A stretch of DNA of 10,638 nt from Bacteroidota bacterium (GTDB lineage Bacteria; Bacteroidota; Bacteroidia; Bacteroidales; Prolixibacteraceae), in NCBI GenBank assembly GCA_023488865.1, contig JAMDDG010000431.1:1-10638 (forward strand). The letters are read 5' to 3'. Position numbers and translations under genes: made by a program. Below, one piece after another: positions 8,093-10,638 of this stretch (position 1 is the first letter of the stretch; the number at the start of each line of letters is the position of its first letter). A model generated the notes under the pieces. It was not told the origin of the DNA. It saw nothing but the letters and a program-made list of their open reading frames with translations, and searched no databases.

Positions 8093-8164
8093 AACATTAA
8101 TAATCTGTTTGCTTCAAATCATTTGAGTATATTTACTCCTCCGGGACTAAATTCAAATTGTTAA

Positions 8165-8520
8165 AGATGCTTTACCGTCGAACATGCCGGTCAGTCATCG
8201 CCCGATAATTTTGAAATGACTGAATATGAAGACGAAGAGTTGAGTATCCTTTCTTACACCAGCGGTACTTCGGGCTTTTCGAAAGGGGTAATGGTCCCAG
8301 CCCGCAATACGGTCCGCTGATTTCTTACGAAGCCTGGAATAGTTTCCGGCAATCTTCGGCCGGGCGGTTAGTTGATCGGATGGAAGTCCACATCGATTCA
8401 AAAGATCCTTATAACGAAGTGGGCGAAATCCTTGTAAAAGGCGCTAACGTGATGATGGGTTACTATAAAAATGAGAAAGCCACGGCAGATGCCATTGACA
8501 GCAACGGTTGGCTTAAAAAG
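8165..8520 (+). pseudogene. Decayed AMP-forming long-chain acyl-CoA ligase fragment
   Basis: Two separate pieces of an acyl-CoA synthetase (FadD-like, ANL superfamily) lie side by side in different frames. The first, in the frame of 8222, contains SILSYTSGTSGFSKGVMV, the ATP/AMP-binding P-loop signature, ending at about 8308 before a stop at 8318. The second, in the frame of 8311, reads GPLISYEAW, then GEILVKGANVMMGYYKN, and ends at GWLKK at 8520 where intact enzymes continue GWLHTGD. In intact enzymes the two blocks lie roughly 150 residues apart, so an internal segment is deleted and the frame broken at about 8308. The N-terminal region and the C-terminal catalytic domain with its conserved lysine are also missing. 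It cannot encode an active ligase. The ATG at 8380 opens a frame that runs into the antisense of the nitroreductase gene; only its first 47 codons are ligase-like. Similarity is clear from about 8222 and uncertain before that. Confidence 0.8.
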
Positions 8521-9093
8521 TCAGAAAGCTTTAACAATGATCTCGTCAAGGGGGCGCTTGGGTACATGATGGACCTGATTTTCATCGTGCCAGTATTTTA
8601 CATCGTCCTCCTTTATTACTTCCAGGACCACTTCTTCTTTAGGTTTTCCAAGCGCCAATACATGAAGAATTTCGAATTGTTCGGGAAGGTTCAGTATTTC
8701 CCTTAACTTTTTTCGGTTAATCGAATGAATGATGCAGCCCCCAAAACCGGCTTCTACGGCCCCTAATAAAATGCTTTGACAGGCAATGCCATCATCGCAC
8801 AAATAATTTCCCGGAATCAGGGTGTCATGAAGCATAACAATGTAGGCAGAAGGTCGTTCCCCTTCCCCGGGACCATCCCAATCGGTCAGGTATCCCGCCC
8901 AGGCCAGTTGCTCGAAAATCCGGACATTGAACTTTTCGTCCGTGCTTAGCAGGTATTTCAAAGGCTGTGCGTTACGCGCTGAAGCTGAATTGCGCGCCAG
9001 GTCAACCCATTCGCGTAACAGCGTGGCGCTGATTCGTTCAGATTGATAAAAACGCCGGTAACTGCGGTTTCTTAAGACAAGATCTTTGAGCAT
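8521..9093 (-). CDS. Nitroreductase family protein (FMN-dependent)
   Basis: The 190-residue product fits the small nitroreductase family of flavoproteins, which use FMN and NAD(P)H to reduce nitro compounds, quinones or other acceptors, usually as dimers in the cytoplasm. Visible family features are the N-terminal RNRSYRRF (residues 8-15), an FMN-contacting Arg/Ser segment; SASARNAQPLKYLL (36-49); the central helix DDGIACQSILLGAVEAG (100-116) followed by GFGGCIIHSI; and LNLPEQFEILHVLALGKP (134-151). The C-terminus, PKRPLDEIIV, is the usual end. The true substrate cannot be inferred. The start is ATG at 9093 with no strong Shine-Dalgarno. Its stop codon directly abuts the last recognisable ligase codon on the other strand at 8520. 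It has no operon partner: the slipin gene downstream on the same strand is about 550 bases away. Confidence 0.92.
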   Translation of the reverse strand: MLKDLVLRNRSYRRFYQSERISATLLREWVDLARNSASARNAQPLKYLLSTDEKFNVRIFEQLAWAGYLTDWDGPGEGERPSAYIVMLHDTLIPGNYLCDDGIACQSILLGAVEAGFGGCIIHSINRKKLREILNLPEQFEILHVLALGKPKEEVVLEVIKEDDVKYWHDENQVHHVPKRPLDEIIVKAF

Positions 9094-9274
9094 ATCGTTA
9101 GTTTTTCGAGGATAAAAATATAAAAATAAGTGGAAGTAACCGTTTGGGTATTTCCCTATTTTTAAACCTGCGCCGAAGAGGAACCTGTCAGGCCTTACGT
9201 TAAATGCTATTTGGAAGTTTTGCAGATCTCGGCAATATAAGGTCGTTGAATCACTGGATTAGGATATTTCTTAA

Positions 9275-9282
9275 TAACTTTG
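9275..9282 (+). promoter_or_regulatory. Bacteroidota -7 element upstream of the toxin-antitoxin pair
   Basis: TAACTTTG is an exact TAnnTTTG match 34 bases before the antitoxin ATG and gives a leader of about 30 bases. The nearest upstream TTG (9246-9248) is 26 bases away, so the -33 half is poor. Nothing else of note is seen in the 223-base gap 9094-9316 between the divergent nitroreductase and antitoxin genes. Confidence 0.45.
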
Positions 9283-9316
9283 TTCAATAAATTTTGGGTA
9301 ATTTAATTCGCAAACC

Positions 9317-9541
9317 ATGTTTAGGGAAAATTTTGTGATCGATGAGCAAGGCCATAAGAGTGCCGTGCGGTTGCCCATGAAAGATTGGGAACAGATAAAA
9401 AAAGACCTGGAGGAGCTTGAACGACTCAGGAACAAAAAGAAATTTCTGACCGAACTGGCCGAAGCCGTTGATGAGATGAAACAGGTGAAGGAAGGCAAAA
9501 TCCAGGCACGTAACGCAGAAGACATGCTCAATGAGCTTTAA
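9317..9541 (+). CDS. Type II antitoxin (partner of HigB/RelE-like toxin)
   Basis: The 74-residue product begins with NFVIDEQGHKSAVRLPMKDW (residues 5-24), the short beta/helix start seen in small Phd/RelB-like antitoxins, where a protein-specific D.G....V.LP...W segment precedes a helix. The rest is charged and helical (KKDLEELERLRNKKKF and onward), ending NAEDMLNEL, a common tail in antitoxins of this kind that would wrap the toxin. Its role would be to bind and neutralise the co-translated toxin and probably repress the shared promoter. The last 11 bases overlap the toxin frame: the toxin ATG at 9531 lies inside the antitoxin's AAT-GAG codons, implying translational coupling. The assignment rests on size, tail and the downstream toxin; the exact antitoxin family is not certain. 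Confidence 0.82.
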   Translation: MFRENFVIDEQGHKSAVRLPMKDWEQIKKDLEELERLRNKKKFLTELAEAVDEMKQVKEGKIQARNAEDMLNEL

Positions 9542-9853
9542 CGTTAAGACCATATCTGTTTTGACCGGCAGGCCAAACGGCAGGCCAAAAAATTTCCTTC
9601 CCTTAAAAAGGAACTTCAAACGCTTGTCAATGAGCTAAAGGAAGACCCAACCAAAGGAATTCCCGTTGGCCACGACTGCCAAAAGTTTCGCCTGGCCATT
9701 ACCAGCAAGGGCAAAGGCAAATCAGGCGGTGCGAGGGTTATTGTTCACGTTGTTTTTAAGGAAGGTACTGCTTATCTGCTCTCTATTTACGACAAATCGG
9801 AACTGGAAAACCTTACCGACATTGAGATCCTCGAACTTATTAAACAGGTTTAG
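9531..9853 (+). pseudogene. HigB/RelE-ParE-superfamily toxin with a one-base frameshift
   Basis: The gene starts at ATG 9531 (MSFNVKTISV) and then leaves frame at the T-run 9559-9562. Supplying one T restores a continuous 107-residue protein. It continues FDRQAKRQAKKFPSLKKELQ, then KFRLAITSKGKGKSGGARVI, and ends with AYLLSIYDKSELENLTD and ILELIKQV, stopping at TAG 9851-9853. That sequence is typical of the small RelE/ParE-fold toxins adjacent to antitoxins of this size; they cleave mRNA at the ribosome or otherwise inhibit growth. As read, translation from the ATG would lose the whole catalytic core. No in-frame ATG, GTG or TTG restart precedes the core in the second frame, which is closed by TAA at 9545-9547. 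A natural inactivating mutation or a sequencing/assembly error in a homopolymer are the two main explanations; a -1 ribosomal shift would also restore the frame, but no canonical slippery heptamer is present. Confidence 0.85.
9566..9589 (+). repeat. Perfect 12-bp tandem duplication inside the toxin gene
   Basis: CGGCAGGCCAAA occurs twice head to tail (9566-9577 and 9578-9589), encoding RQAK-RQAK in the restored toxin frame. Because it is a multiple of three it does not itself break the frame; the frameshift lies 4 bases upstream. Confidence 0.8.
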
Positions 9854-9981
9854 TTAATGGATGTACGACAGGGTGGTGCGTTTTGAACCGCATTTTATCG
9901 ATGGATGGGTTACCGTTTGAAACGTTTCTTGAGTCACTATCCCAAAGAAGTAAAGAGAAGGCTTTTTCATTCATTTTTTTT

Positions 9982-9989
9982 TAATTTTG
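9982..9989 (+). promoter_or_regulatory. Bacteroidota -7 element upstream of cysS
   Basis: TAATTTTG is an exact TAnnTTTG match 21 bases before the cysS ATG, following a T-run. It would give a leader of only about 15 bases. No clear -33 TTTG is seen at the right distance. The 157-base gap from the toxin stop also holds the overlapping palindromes CGTTT-G-AAACG (9914-9924) and AAACGTTT (9920-9927). Confidence 0.45.
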
Positions 9990-10010
9990 CACCGCTATCG
10001 CATCACTACT

Positions 10011-10638
10011 ATGGAAAAATTAACGCTGTACAACACCCTGACCCGCAAAAAAGAGCTTTTTGTCCCCATTCACAAGGGCCATGTCGGGATGTATGTATGC
10101 GGGCCGACGGTTTACGGCAATGCCCACCTGGGCCATGCCCGTCCGGCCATCACGTTCGACCTTCTTTTCCGTTATTTGTTGCATATTGGCTACAAAGTAC
10201 GGTATGTACGCAACATTACCGATGTCGGGCATCTGGTCAACGATGCCGATGAAGGTGAGGATAAGGTAGCCAAAAGGGCCAAGGTAGAGGAGCTGGAACC
10301 GATGGAGATTGTACAGATTTATACCAACAGCTACCGAAAAAACATGGGGCAGCTGAATGTGCTCCCTCCCAGTATCGAGCCTTCTGCTTCCGGACATATT
10401 ATAGAGCAAATCGTAGCGATCAAAAAAATGTTTGAGGCAGGGTTTGCTTACGAAACCAACGGTTCGGTCTATTTTGACGTTGAAGCTTATGCACAGAAAC
10501 ATCCCTACGGAATCCTCTCCGGCAGGAAAATAGAAGACCTTTATACCAATACACGTGATCTGGACGGCCAGGGCGAAAAAAAATCGGGACTTGATTTTGC
10601 GCTCTGGAAAAACGCCCTCCCCGAGCACATCATGCGCT
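10011..10638 (+). CDS. cysS: Cysteinyl-tRNA synthetase, N-terminal part (runs off window)
   Basis: The ATG at 10011 opens a frame that stays open for 209 codons to the window edge. It encodes the class Ia enzyme that charges tRNA-Cys with cysteine using ATP in the cytoplasm. Clear signatures are LYNTLTRKKE at residues 6-15; MYVCGPTVYGNAHLGHARP at 27-45, which includes the zinc-binding Cys30 and the HIGH motif as HLGH (39-42); and VRYVRNITDVGHLVNDADEG at 68-87. Further on are the KVAKRAKVEELEP region and GLDFALWKNA near the window end. Full-length enzymes are about 460-500 residues, so the KMSKS loop and the anticodon-binding domain lie beyond the edge. The start is fixed by the fit to the family N-terminus and by the -7 element at 9982-9989. 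The gene looks intact over the part seen and is an essential housekeeping gene, which marks this side of the window as core chromosome. Confidence 0.96.
   Translation, partial: MEKLTLYNTLTRKKELFVPIHKGHVGMYVCGPTVYGNAHLGHARPAITFDLLFRYLLHIGYKVRYVRNITDVGHLVNDADEGEDKVAKRAKVEELEPMEIVQIYTNSYRKNMGQLNVLPPSIEPSASGHIIEQIVAIKKMFEAGFAYETNGSVYFDVEAYAQKHPYGILSGRKIEDLYTNTRDLDGQGEKKSGLDFALWKNALPEHIMR

Noticed and set aside
8380..8706. 108-codon open frame on the plus strand as a real gene
   Set aside because: Only the first 47 codons resemble a ligase; the rest is antisense of the nitroreductase gene. It is better treated as part of the pseudogene.
9531..9853. Programmed -1 frameshifting of the toxin as the leading explanation
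   Set aside because: No X-XXY-YYZ slippery heptamer and no evident downstream pseudoknot; mutation or a homopolymer error is simpler, so recoding is kept only as an alternative.
10020..10628. 202-codon open frame on the minus strand
   Set aside because: It is the antisense of the well-supported cysS frame, and its translation shows no recognisable family.
1..10638. CRISPR array, insertion sequence, integrase or phage genes
   Set aside because: No regularly spaced repeats, transposase or integrase motifs, or terminal inverted repeats with target duplications were seen on either strand.

Overview
The window reads as chromosomal DNA of a Bacteroidota bacterium. The evidence is a DUF6496 protein, a DUF4403 lipoprotein, a CheB/CheR-histidine kinase fusion of the type common in that phylum, a Bacteroidota-like CysRS, and three exact copies of the Bacteroidota -7 promoter element TAnnTTTG just upstream of genes. 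The genus cannot be named from sequence alone; an uncultured or environmental lineage is plausible.

Layout. 1-157 (-): 5' part of a small DUF6496 protein that runs off the left edge. 158-525: gene-free divergent intergenic region. 526-5319 (+): a 1597-residue fusion with CheB methylesterase, CheR methyltransferase, PAS-like domain, heptad coiled coil, two PAS domains, HisKA, HATPase, REC and Hpt. 5420-6841 (-): DUF4403 lipoprotein, convergent with the fusion and lacking an ATG start. 7062-7970 (-): SPFH/band-7 slipin, followed by a small hairpin and preceded by a leader containing two inverted repeats. About 8165-8520 (+): wreck of an AMP-forming long-chain acyl-CoA ligase (internal deletion, frameshift, both ends lost). 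8521-9093 (-): nitroreductase-family flavoprotein. 9317-9541 and 9531-9853 (+): type II toxin-antitoxin pair whose HigB/RelE-like toxin has a one-base frameshift. 10011-10638 (+): first 209 codons of cysS.

The genes do not form one pathway. Most are separate transcription units facing different ways. The only clear operon is the antitoxin/toxin pair, whose reading frames overlap by 11 bases. The left half (CheB/CheR fusion) looks richer in A+T than the right half (slipin to cysS).

I find no convincing new multi-gene defence or metabolic system. The items most worth a second look are the self-contained CheB-CheR-kinase-REC-Hpt protein with no receptor or che genes nearby, the frameshifted toxin beside an intact antitoxin, the acyl-CoA ligase relic ending exactly at the nitroreductase stop codon, and the hairpin in the slipin leader.
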